In this document: piece after piece, positions 57,600 to 64,000 of the stretch
Layout: each line of letters begins with the position of its first letter
Numbering within the stretch: the stretch's first letter is position 1
Assembly: GCA_036258175.1 (NCBI GenBank)
Contig: DATAEE010000314.1
Location: forward strand, 1 to 64,000
Direction of reading: 5' to 3'
From: DATAEE01 sp036258175
Lineage (GTDB): Bacteria > Acidobacteriota > Vicinamibacteria > Vicinamibacterales > 2-12-FULL-66-21
Length of the DNA stretch: 64,000 nucleotides
Made by a program: the position numbers and the translations under genes
The notes under the pieces: model-generated
Seen by the model: the letters and a program-made list of their open reading frames with translations, nothing else
Databases searched by the model: none
What the model was told of the DNA's origin: nothing

Positions 57600-58670
57600 A
57601 TGCCCAAGCTCCTTCTTGCGGACGACAGCGTGACCATCCAGCGTGTGATCGAGCTGACGTTTGCCGACGAGCAGATCCAGGTGATCGCTGTCGGTGACGG
57701 GCAGGAGGCCGTGCAGCGCATCGAGTCGGAGCGTCCCGACGTCATCCTTGCCGACGTCGGCATGCCGCGGCGTGACGGCTACGAAGTCGCCGCGCACGTA
57801 AAGAAGACACCGCACCTGAAGCACATTCCTGTCGTGCTGCTGACAGGTGCGTTTGAACCCATTGACGAGGCGCGCGCGCGCGCCGTCGGATGCGACGGCG
57901 TGCTCGTGAAGCCGTTCGAGCCGCAAATGGTCATCAACCGTGTGAAAGATCTTCTGGCTGGTCGGCGTCCCGCGTCGCTCTGGGAGGAGAGCGGCGCCGC
58001 GTCTGCTGCGCCGCCCGCTTCCGTCCCGGCGCCGGAGCCGCCGGCGCTCGAACCGCAACCACGGCCTGTCGATTCGCTCGACGAGTACTTCGACCGGCTC
58101 GATGCCGCGTTCGCGCAGCATGCGCCGGCAGGACAACCGGCGCCGCTCGAACCGGCGCCGACTCCGCAGCGGCCGGCCGAGAGCGCGGCGTCCGCCACGG
58201 CCGCGCGGGCGGGCTTCGGAGATTGGGACTTGCCGACGATGGCGGGCGCCCAACAGCCGCCTGAACTGGCTCAGCCGCCAGCCGTCGCGGCAGCGCCTGT
58301 CGCACGATCCGTCGCACCATCTCCAGCGGTCGCGGCACAGGAGACCGCGCCCGCCGCAGCATCAATGGGCACGGCGACGCTCGATAACGCGCTCTCGGCT
58401 GCCGGCGAAGCGCCCGCGCCGAGTGGGACCGAGGGCCCAGCGCTTGCCGACGCCTTCGCCGCATTACTCGCTGCGGAACAGGCGCTGAGCGTCCGGCCGG
58501 TTGCCGCGAGCGCCGGCGCGAGCGTCCCGGTCACCGATGATGTGGTCGAAGAGGTCGTGCGTCGGGTGATCGCGCGTATGTCCGATCAGGCCGTCCGCGA
58601 GACCGTCCTGCAGGTGGCCGAGCGGATGGTCCGCGAGGAGATCGACCGCGTGAAGAAGGGTGCATCCTGA
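57600..58670 (+). CDS. Response regulator with long Pro/Ala-rich C-terminal extension
   Basis: 356 residues. Receiver domain 1-120 with Asp8/Asp9 (LADDSVTIQ), phosphoacceptor Asp52 in DVILADVGMP, and Lys (LVKPFEP). From about 125 to 290 the sequence is Ala/Pro/Glu-rich and without fold, with a few amphipathic helices. The last 60 residues (VVEEVVRRVIARMSDQAVRETVLQVAERMVREEIDRVKKGAS) form an amphipathic helix typical of a small C-terminal oligomerisation or partner-binding module in such myxobacterial/acidobacterial regulators. Starts directly at the mcmA2 stop. No paired kinase adjacent. Confidence 0.85.
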   Translation: MPKLLLADDSVTIQRVIELTFADEQIQVIAVGDGQEAVQRIESERPDVILADVGMPRRDGYEVAAHVKKTPHLKHIPVVLLTGAFEPIDEARARAVGCDGVLVKPFEPQMVINRVKDLLAGRRPASLWEESGAASAAPPASVPAPEPPALEPQPRPVDSLDEYFDRLDAAFAQHAPAGQPAPLEPAPTPQRPAESAASATAARAGFGDWDLPTMAGAQQPPELAQPPAVAAAPVARSVAPSPAVAAQETAPAAASMGTATLDNALSAAGEAPAPSGTEGPALADAFAALLAAEQALSVRPVAASAGASVPVTDDVVEEVVRRVIARMSDQAVRETVLQVAERMVREEIDRVKKGAS

Positions 58671-58671
58671 C

Positions 58672-61242
58672 GTGACGCAAGGCGTGCCGGACAAGCCGGC
58701 GCTCGAAGGTCTTGAAGAGAAATGGCGCGCGCGATGGGAAGCTGACGGAACCTATCGTTTCTCCCGTTCGAAGCCGCGCGATGCGATTTACGCGATAGAC
58801 ACGCCGCCCCCGACCGTCAGCGGCGCGCTGCATATCGGCCACGTCTTCTCCTTCACCCATACCGACGTGATCGCGCGCTTCCAGCGGATGCGCGGGCGGG
58901 AAGTCTTTTATCCGATGGGGTGGGACGACAACGGGCTGCCCACCGAGCGTCGCGTCCAGAACTATTACGGGGTGCGCTGCGATCCGGCGCTTCCGTACGA
59001 CCCGTCGTTCACGCCCCCCGAGACGCCGCCGAAACCGCCCATCTCGGTGTCGCGTCCGAACTTCATCGAACTCTGCGCCAGATTGACCGCCGAGGACGAA
59101 AAGGCGTTCGAGGATCTGTGGCGATACCTCGGATTGTCCGTGGACTGGTCGCTGACTTACGCCACGATCGGCCGCACGGCGCAGCGCGTGTCGCAACTCT
59201 CGTTTCTCCGCCTGCTGGATCGCGGCCTCGCGTATCAAGTCGAGGCGCCGACGCTGTGGGACGTGGACTTCCGGACGGCGGTCGCGCAGGCGGAGCTCGA
59301 GGACCGGGAGGTCGCAGGCGCCTATCACCGCGTCGAGTTCTCGCTCGACTCGCGGAAGATCGCCATCGAGACGACACGGCCGGAACTGATTCCATCCTGC
59401 GTCGCGCTCGTCGCACATCCAGACGACGAGCGATACAAGCCGCTGTTCGGACAGCATGCGATCACGCCGCTCTTTGGCGCGCGCGTTCCCATTCGCGCGC
59501 ATCCGCTCGCGGAGCCCGACCGCGGCAGCGGCATCGCGATGATCTGCACGTTCGGGGACATCACCGACGTCACGTGGTGGCGCGAGCTGAGCCTGCCGGT
59601 CCGCGCCGTCATCCAGCCAAACGGTGCGTTCAAGCCTGTCGCATGGGGATCGGCGGAGTGGCCGTCCGACGATCCCGCGCGGGCGCAGCAGTTCTACGAC
59701 CAGCTCGCAGGTTTGTCCGCCCAGAAGGCGAGGGCAAGGGTCGTCGAGCTCCTTCGCGAGACCGGCGCGCTCGTCGGAGAGCCGCGGCCGATCACGCACG
59801 CCGTCAAGTTCTACGAAAAAGGCGATCGCCCGCTCGAGATCGTCACGAGCCGCCAGTGGTTCATCAAGACGATGGACTTTCGTGAGGCGCTCGTCGAGCG
59901 CGGCCGTGCGCTCAAGTGGCATCCGGCCTACATGCGTACGCGCTACGAGAACTGGGTCAACGGGCTCACCGGCGACTGGTGCGTCAGCCGCCAGCGCTTC
60001 TTCGGCGTCGCGTTTCCCTTGTGGTATCCGGTGAAACGGGATGGGACCATGGACTACGCTTCACCAATCAAGCCCGACGTCTCGCGGCTGCCCATCGATC
60101 CGTCGAGTGACGTCCCGCCGGGGTACACCGCCAGCCAGCGGGGTCAGTCCGGCGGCTTCGTCGGTGATCCGGACGTAATGGACACGTGGGCCACATCGTC
60201 CCTTACGCCGCAGATCGCGGGCGGCTGGGAGAGTGACCCGGATCTGTTCAACCGGGTATTTCCGATGGACCTCCGCCCGCAGGCGCACGACATCATCCGG
60301 ACCTGGCTCTTCAGCACGGTGTTGCGCTCTCATCTCGAGCACGACTCGCTGCCGTGGACGAACGCTGCGATCTCCGGTTTTGTGGTCGATCCCGATCGGA
60401 AAAAGATGTCGAAGTCTAAGGGCAACGTCGTCACACCGAAAGCGTTGCTCGTGGAGCATGGGTCCGACGGCGTGAGGTACTGGGCGGCGAGCGGCCGGCC
60501 AGGGATGGACACGACGTTCGATCCCAATCAGATGAAGGTCGGCCGCCGCCTGGCGATCAAGATCCTGAACGCGTCGAAGTTCGCGCTCTCGAACGCCGAG
60601 CCGCGCGGGGCCGTCACGCATCGGGTCGATCGCGGCGTGTTGACGAGCCTCGCCCGGCTCGTCGACGAGAACACGGCGGATCTCGAGGCATACGACTACA
60701 CCCGCGCGCTGGATCGGACCGAGAAGTTCTTCTGGTCGTTCTGCGACAACTATCTCGAGCTGGTGAAATCGCGGCGATACGGCGAGCAAGGGCCGGCGGC
60801 CGCCGCCTCCGCCAATACGGCGCTTCATGCTGCCTTGTCTTCGATGCTGCGGTTGTTCGCCCCGTATCTACCCTTCGTTACCGAGGAAGTGTGGTCGTGG
60901 TGGCAGTCCGGTTCGGTGCACCGCGCGGAGTGGCCATCCAGGGCGGTGTTGATCGCCGTCGCCGGCGGTGAAGATGACCGCGGCGTCGTCGCGCTCGAAG
61001 CGGCATCCCTGGTGCTCGGCGAGATCCGCAAGAAGAAGTCGGAGGAGAGGCGGCCGCTCAAGACGTCAGCGCGGCTCGTGAAGGTCACCGACACAGCTGA
61101 CCGGGTCGCACTGCTCGAGGAGACGCGCGCCGACCTGCGCGCCGCGGGCCTCATCGAACGCCTGGACCTCGCACCGGGAGACTTCGCCGTCGACGTCGAA
61201 CTCGCCCAGGCCGAGGCGCTTTCGCGCGAGTCCAGTCAATGA
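58672..61242 (+). CDS. valS: Valyl-tRNA synthetase, type 2 (archaeal/actinobacterial-like)
   Basis: 856 residues from GTG 58672 (GTG 58660 would overlap the previous gene). Class I signatures HIGH (SGALHIGHVFSF) and KMSKSKGNVV. The stretch FYPMGWDDNGLPTERRVQNYYGVRCDPALPYDP is characteristic of the type 2 enzymes found in archaea, rickettsiae and actinobacteria rather than the common bacterial type. No long coiled-coil C-terminus. It charges tRNA-Val and edits mischarged Thr. Overlaps nadC by four bases (ATGA). Confidence 0.95.
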   Translation: MTQGVPDKPALEGLEEKWRARWEADGTYRFSRSKPRDAIYAIDTPPPTVSGALHIGHVFSFTHTDVIARFQRMRGREVFYPMGWDDNGLPTERRVQNYYGVRCDPALPYDPSFTPPETPPKPPISVSRPNFIELCARLTAEDEKAFEDLWRYLGLSVDWSLTYATIGRTAQRVSQLSFLRLLDRGLAYQVEAPTLWDVDFRTAVAQAELEDREVAGAYHRVEFSLDSRKIAIETTRPELIPSCVALVAHPDDERYKPLFGQHAITPLFGARVPIRAHPLAEPDRGSGIAMICTFGDITDVTWWRELSLPVRAVIQPNGAFKPVAWGSAEWPSDDPARAQQFYDQLAGLSAQKARARVVELLRETGALVGEPRPITHAVKFYEKGDRPLEIVTSRQWFIKTMDFREALVERGRALKWHPAYMRTRYENWVNGLTGDWCVSRQRFFGVAFPLWYPVKRDGTMDYASPIKPDVSRLPIDPSSDVPPGYTASQRGQSGGFVGDPDVMDTWATSSLTPQIAGGWESDPDLFNRVFPMDLRPQAHDIIRTWLFSTVLRSHLEHDSLPWTNAAISGFVVDPDRKKMSKSKGNVVTPKALLVEHGSDGVRYWAASGRPGMDTTFDPNQMKVGRRLAIKILNASKFALSNAEPRGAVTHRVDRGVLTSLARLVDENTADLEAYDYTRALDRTEKFFWSFCDNYLELVKSRRYGEQGPAAAASANTALHAALSSMLRLFAPYLPFVTEEVWSWWQSGSVHRAEWPSRAVLIAVAGGEDDRGVVALEAASLVLGEIRKKKSEERRPLKTSARLVKVTDTADRVALLEETRADLRAAGLIERLDLAPGDFAVDVELAQAEALSRESSQ

Positions 61243-62093
61243 AATCGGTCCCGTTCGGCCCACTCGAGCCCGCGCTGTATCGCGAGATTGTGCGGCGAGC
61301 GCTGGCAGAGGATCTCGGGTGGGGCGACGTCACAACGGAAGCAACGGTCCCGGCGGAACTGCGCGCTCAAGGCGTCCTCCTGGCGAAGTGTCCCTGTGTT
61401 CTGGCCGGGCTGGATGTGGCCGCGGAGGCCTTCCGTCAGCTCGACCCGCGCGTGTCCTTCGCGCCGATGCGCGCCGACGGCGACGCCTGCAACGCCGGCC
61501 AGACCGTCGCCGAAATCAAGGGCTTCGCCGGCGCGCTGTTGACGGCGGAACGCACCGCGCTGAACTTCCTGCAGCGATTGTCAGGCATCGCGACGCTGAC
61601 GCGCCGCTTCGTCGATGCCGCTGGCGGCAGGCTGACCGTCCTCGACACGCGAAAGACGACGCCGACGTTGCGGGTGCTCGAGAAGTACGCGGTCCGGGCG
61701 GGCGGCGGCGTCAGCCATCGGGCGGCGCTGGACGACGGGATTCTGATCAAGGAAAACCATATCCGCCTCGGCGGAGGCGTCGGCGAAACGGTCCGGAAGA
61801 TGCGCGCGGCCGGCCACGAGATGCCAGTCGAGATCGAAGCCCAGTCGCTCGCCGAGGTGGACGAAGCGCTCGCGGCCGGGGCCGATATCATCCTGCTCGA
61901 CAACCTGTCGATTGACGACATGCGCGAAGCGATCGGACGCGCGCGCGGCCGCGCGAAGACGGAGATCTCCGGCGGTGTCACGCTCGATCGGCTGCCCGCG
62001 CTGGCGCAGCTCGGCGCCGACTACGTCTCAATCGGCGCGTTGACCCATTCTGCGCCGGCGGCCGATCTCAGCCTCGAGATCGAGCGCGATTAG
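61239..62093 (+). CDS. nadC: Nicotinate-nucleotide diphosphorylase (quinolinate phosphoribosyltransferase)
   Basis: 284 residues. Conserved: EDLGWGDVTTEATVPAE, ALLTAERTALNFLQRLSGIATLT, LDTRKTTPTLRVLEKYAVRAGGGVSHR, DGILIKENHIRLGGGV, PVEIEAQSL and EISGGVTLDRLPALAQLGADYVSIGALTHS. It makes nicotinate mononucleotide from quinolinate in NAD synthesis. ATG overlaps the valS stop. In the same operon with birA and coaX, a cofactor group. The nadA and nadB genes are not in the window. Confidence 0.96.
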   Translation: MKSVPFGPLEPALYREIVRRALAEDLGWGDVTTEATVPAELRAQGVLLAKCPCVLAGLDVAAEAFRQLDPRVSFAPMRADGDACNAGQTVAEIKGFAGALLTAERTALNFLQRLSGIATLTRRFVDAAGGRLTVLDTRKTTPTLRVLEKYAVRAGGGVSHRAALDDGILIKENHIRLGGGVGETVRKMRAAGHEMPVEIEAQSLAEVDEALAAGADIILLDNLSIDDMREAIGRARGRAKTEISGGVTLDRLPALAQLGADYVSIGALTHSAPAADLSLEIERD

Positions 62094-62103
62094 TAAACTT
62101 CCC

Positions 62104-62907
62104 ATGTCACGCGAGCTGGAGCAGGCGCTGAGGGCGGCCGCGGATCGCATTGCGCCGTTCGGCCGCCGCGTCGTGCATTTCGAGGAGGCCGGCTCGACCA
62201 ACGACGAAGCGGCGAGGCTGGCGGCCCTTGGAGCCGAGGATGGAACGCTCGTCATCGCCGATGCGCAGACCGCCGGGCGCGGGCGGCTGGGGCGATCGTG
62301 GGTGTCGCCGCCGGGCGCCGGGCTTTACGCCTCGATCGTGATGCGTCCTCAGCCGCTGCGTCCGCTGGCGCCGACCGGAGCGGAGGGACTTCTGACGCTG
62401 GCGGGCGGCGTCGCCCTGGCCGAGGGCCTGCGCGCGGCCACCGGACTGGCCGTCGAGCTGAAATGGCCCAACGACTTGATGGCGCCCGGGGGGCGCAGAA
62501 AATTGGGCGGCATCCTCACCGAAGGATCCTCGGAGGGAGCCGCCCTGGTATTTGTCGTCTTCGGGTTCGGCATCAATCTCCATGGCGTGTTCGACGGGGC
62601 GCTCGCGGACCGCGCGACGTCACTCGAGGCGGAACTCGGCCGGCCGATCGACCGGACCACCGTGCTCGTGGAATGCCTCGCCGCGCTGACAGAGCGCTCC
62701 CGCGACCTCGCGGAAGGGCGCGGTGCCGATATCCGCGCCCGATGGCAGGCGTTTGCCCCTTCCGCACGGGGGCGCTCGGTGGAGTGGACCGCCCATGCCG
62801 GCCGCCGGTCGGGTGTTGCCGAAGGGATCGACGATTCGGGGGCGCTCCTGGTCCGTGTCGAGGGAGCTCTGGAGCGCATCGTGTCGGGCGAAGTACGCTG
62901 GCTGTGA
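62104..62907 (+). CDS. birA: Biotin-[acetyl-CoA-carboxylase] ligase (no DNA-binding domain)
   Basis: 267 residues, group I BirA lacking the N-terminal HTH. Motifs: STNDEAARLA, QTAGRGRLGRSWVSPPGAGLYASIV (biotinyl-AMP loop), KWPNDLM, KLGGILTEGS, and GFGINLH; the C-terminal SH3-like part follows. It attaches biotin to biotin carboxyl carrier proteins. ATG 62104 is ten bases after the nadC stop; the stop is two bases before coaX. Biotin-dependent enzymes such as propionyl-CoA carboxylase, a partner of methylmalonyl-CoA mutase, are not in the window. Confidence 0.94.
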   Translation: MSRELEQALRAAADRIAPFGRRVVHFEEAGSTNDEAARLAALGAEDGTLVIADAQTAGRGRLGRSWVSPPGAGLYASIVMRPQPLRPLAPTGAEGLLTLAGGVALAEGLRAATGLAVELKWPNDLMAPGGRRKLGGILTEGSSEGAALVFVVFGFGINLHGVFDGALADRATSLEAELGRPIDRTTVLVECLAALTERSRDLAEGRGADIRARWQAFAPSARGRSVEWTAHAGRRSGVAEGIDDSGALLVRVEGALERIVSGEVRWL

Positions 62908-62909
62908 CC

Positions 62910-63689
62910 ATGCTGCTTGCGATTGACGTCGGCAACACCAACATCACCATCGGCCTGTTCGAAGGCGATCGGCTGGCGCAGAGCTGGCGTCTGGCGACCC
63001 TGCGCGAGCGGACGGCCGACGAGCTCGGCATTCTGATCACGAATCTCTTCGACCACGAGCGCGTGGACCGCTCCCGCGTCGACGGCGTGATCTTGGCGTC
63101 GGTCGTTCCGCCTCTGACAGGCACCGCCGCCGAGATGGCGCGTCGATACTTCGGATGCGACGCGTTGATTGTCGATCCGGCAACGAATGCCGGGATGCCG
63201 GTGCTGTACGACGCGCCGGCCGACGTCGGCGCGGACCGCGTCGTCAACGGCGTGGCGGCGTTCGAGCTCTATGGCCGCGCCGCCGGCCGTCCGGTCATCG
63301 TCGTCGACTTTGGCACGGCGACGACCTTCGATGCCATTACCGCGCGCGGCGAATATCTTGGCGGTGTGATCTGTCCGGGGATTCAGATCTCAGCGGACGC
63401 ACTGTTTCTCCGCGCCGCGAGGCTGCCAAAAGTCGAGGTCCGGAAGCCGCCGACCGTTATCGGCCGGACCACCGTCGGGTCGATGCAGTCGGGCCTGTTC
63501 TTCGGCTACGTGGACATGATCGAGGGCATCGTCCGGCGGATGCGCGCCGAACTCGGGCAGCCGCCGGCGCGGTGCATTGCGACCGGCGGCATGGCCGAGA
63601 TCATCGCGTCTGAGACCTCCGTGGTCGAGGAGGTCAACCCCGATCTGACATTGATCGGTCTCCGGATGATCTGGGAACGCAACAGGTGA
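62910..63689 (+). CDS. coaX: Type III pantothenate kinase
   Basis: 259 residues from ATG 62910 (GTG 62904 gives only two extra residues and overlaps birA). Phosphate-binding DVGNTNITIGLFEGD, PADVGADRVVNGVAAF, VIVVDFGTATTFDAIT, GGVICPGIQIS and a final TGGMAE stretch fit CoaX. It phosphorylates pantothenate in CoA synthesis, without feedback by CoA. It overlaps the following gene by four bases (GTGA). Confidence 0.96.
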   Translation: MLLAIDVGNTNITIGLFEGDRLAQSWRLATLRERTADELGILITNLFDHERVDRSRVDGVILASVVPPLTGTAAEMARRYFGCDALIVDPATNAGMPVLYDAPADVGADRVVNGVAAFELYGRAAGRPVIVVDFGTATTFDAITARGEYLGGVICPGIQISADALFLRAARLPKVEVRKPPTVIGRTTVGSMQSGLFFGYVDMIEGIVRRMRAELGQPPARCIATGGMAEIIASETSVVEEVNPDLTLIGLRMIWERNR

Positions 63690-64000
63690 TCGATCCTGCC
63701 GAGTACTGCCGCGAGATCGAGACATACCTCTGCCGGAAGAACGACGGATACCTGATTCGAATTGCCGGCCCGGCGTTCGACCTTGTGTGCGGGTGGGCGG
63801 CGCAGGGCGTCCCGTTGCCGGTCGCCTACCGCGGGATCGATCGCACGTTCGAGCGCTATTACAGGAAAGGGCAGAGGCGCAGGCCGGTGCGTGTCGAGTT
63901 CTGCGAAGCCGACATCCTCGACGCGTTCGACGAATGGCGCCGCGCCGTCGGGATCGCGGAGACGACTGCCGGGGCGGATGCGAAGAGCGGCCCTTCCAGT
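63686..64000 (+). CDS. Uncharacterised protein downstream of coaX (cut by window edge)
   Basis: The first 105 residues are inside the window. From GTG 63686 the frame gives MIDPAEYCREIETYLCRKND, GYLIRIAGPAFDLVCGWAAQ and PLPVAYRGIDRTFERYYRKG, then RRPVRVEFCEADILDAFDEW. It contains three Cys and a basic run (RKGQRRRP). The four-base overlap with coaX and reading length support it as a real coupled gene. No family recognised. Confidence 0.6.
   Translation, partial: MIDPAEYCREIETYLCRKNDGYLIRIAGPAFDLVCGWAAQGVPLPVAYRGIDRTFERYYRKGQRRRPVRVEFCEADILDAFDEWRRAVGIAETTAGADAKSGPSS

Noticed and set aside
58531..59922. 463-residue leftward ORF over valS
   Set aside because: Antisense to a synthetase with all class I motifs.
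62298..62909. Longer coaX start (463 residues)
   Set aside because: The extra N-terminus is another frame of birA; CoaX begins at the MLLAIDVGNTN start.

Overview
The window is GC-rich, densely coded DNA that looks like a chromosomal segment of an Acidobacteriota bacterium, most likely of the Vicinamibacteria type. This is an inference from gene content: a VWFA-related protein of the acidobacterial kind (48906-50993), a serine/threonine kinase fused to an AAA ATPase and TPR tail, signal-peptide-bearing PQQ/propeller and creatininase-like proteins, two BACON/DUF5666-type lipoproteins, and several small interspersed palindromic repeats. No phage, integrase, transposase, rRNA or CRISPR array was seen. 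One tRNA gene (Thr, CGT) is present. Both edges cut a gene.

Layout. 1-1232: leftward cluster of three short ORFs feeding a truncated B12-binding radical SAM gene. 1432-5922: acetate symporter pair (DUF485 + ActP), DoxX protein, and a LytS/LytTR two-component pair. 5926-11201: leftward HtrA-like protease, a frameshifted PhoX phosphatase, a RodZ-HTH/RDD membrane protein, a SLATT-like two-TM protein and a secreted PQQ-propeller/EF-hand protein with an apparent CTG start, divergent from a TetR regulator. 11979-16681: giant kinase-AAA-TPR regulator, divergent from an Xre/RES-type toxin-antitoxin pair. 16684-19004: basic small protein, second B12 radical SAM paralogue, RRM protein, tRNA-Thr. 19058-23780: envelope genes (lipoproteins, hexapeptide acyltransferase-like protein, beta-barrel). 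23893-33890: uvrA, HEAT protein, alkyladenine glycosylase, propeller, DegP, Hsp20, EF-P, thymidine kinase, CDP-alcohol phosphatidyltransferase. 33947-38964: uvrC, trpS, scpA, scpB, pseudouridine synthase. 38991-43642: hydrolase, then cmk-rpsA-ihfB with a DUF6335-like gene inserted in opposite orientation. 43777-53584: HIT protein, polytopic glycosyltransferase-like protein, two acyl-CoA dehydrogenases, creatininase-like protein, VWFA protein, two tandem glutamate dehydrogenases. 53676-64000: amidohydrolase carrying a collagen-like GAQ repeat, then a long rightward operon: methylmalonyl-CoA mutase large and small subunits, a response regulator, valS (type 2), nadC, birA, coaX and an uncharacterised partial gene.

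How it fits together. Most genes are core housekeeping (repair, translation, chromosome segregation, cofactor synthesis) mixed with acyl-CoA, propionate and glutamate metabolism and acetate uptake, suggesting an aerobic heterotroph using amino and organic acids. The less ordinary parts are the Xre/RES module beside a huge kinase, the paired B12 radical SAM operons with small proteins, the frameshifted phoX, the CTG-start PQQ gene with an overlapping operator/promoter region, and a recurring theme of repeat sequence running into gene 3' ends and being translated as protein tails.
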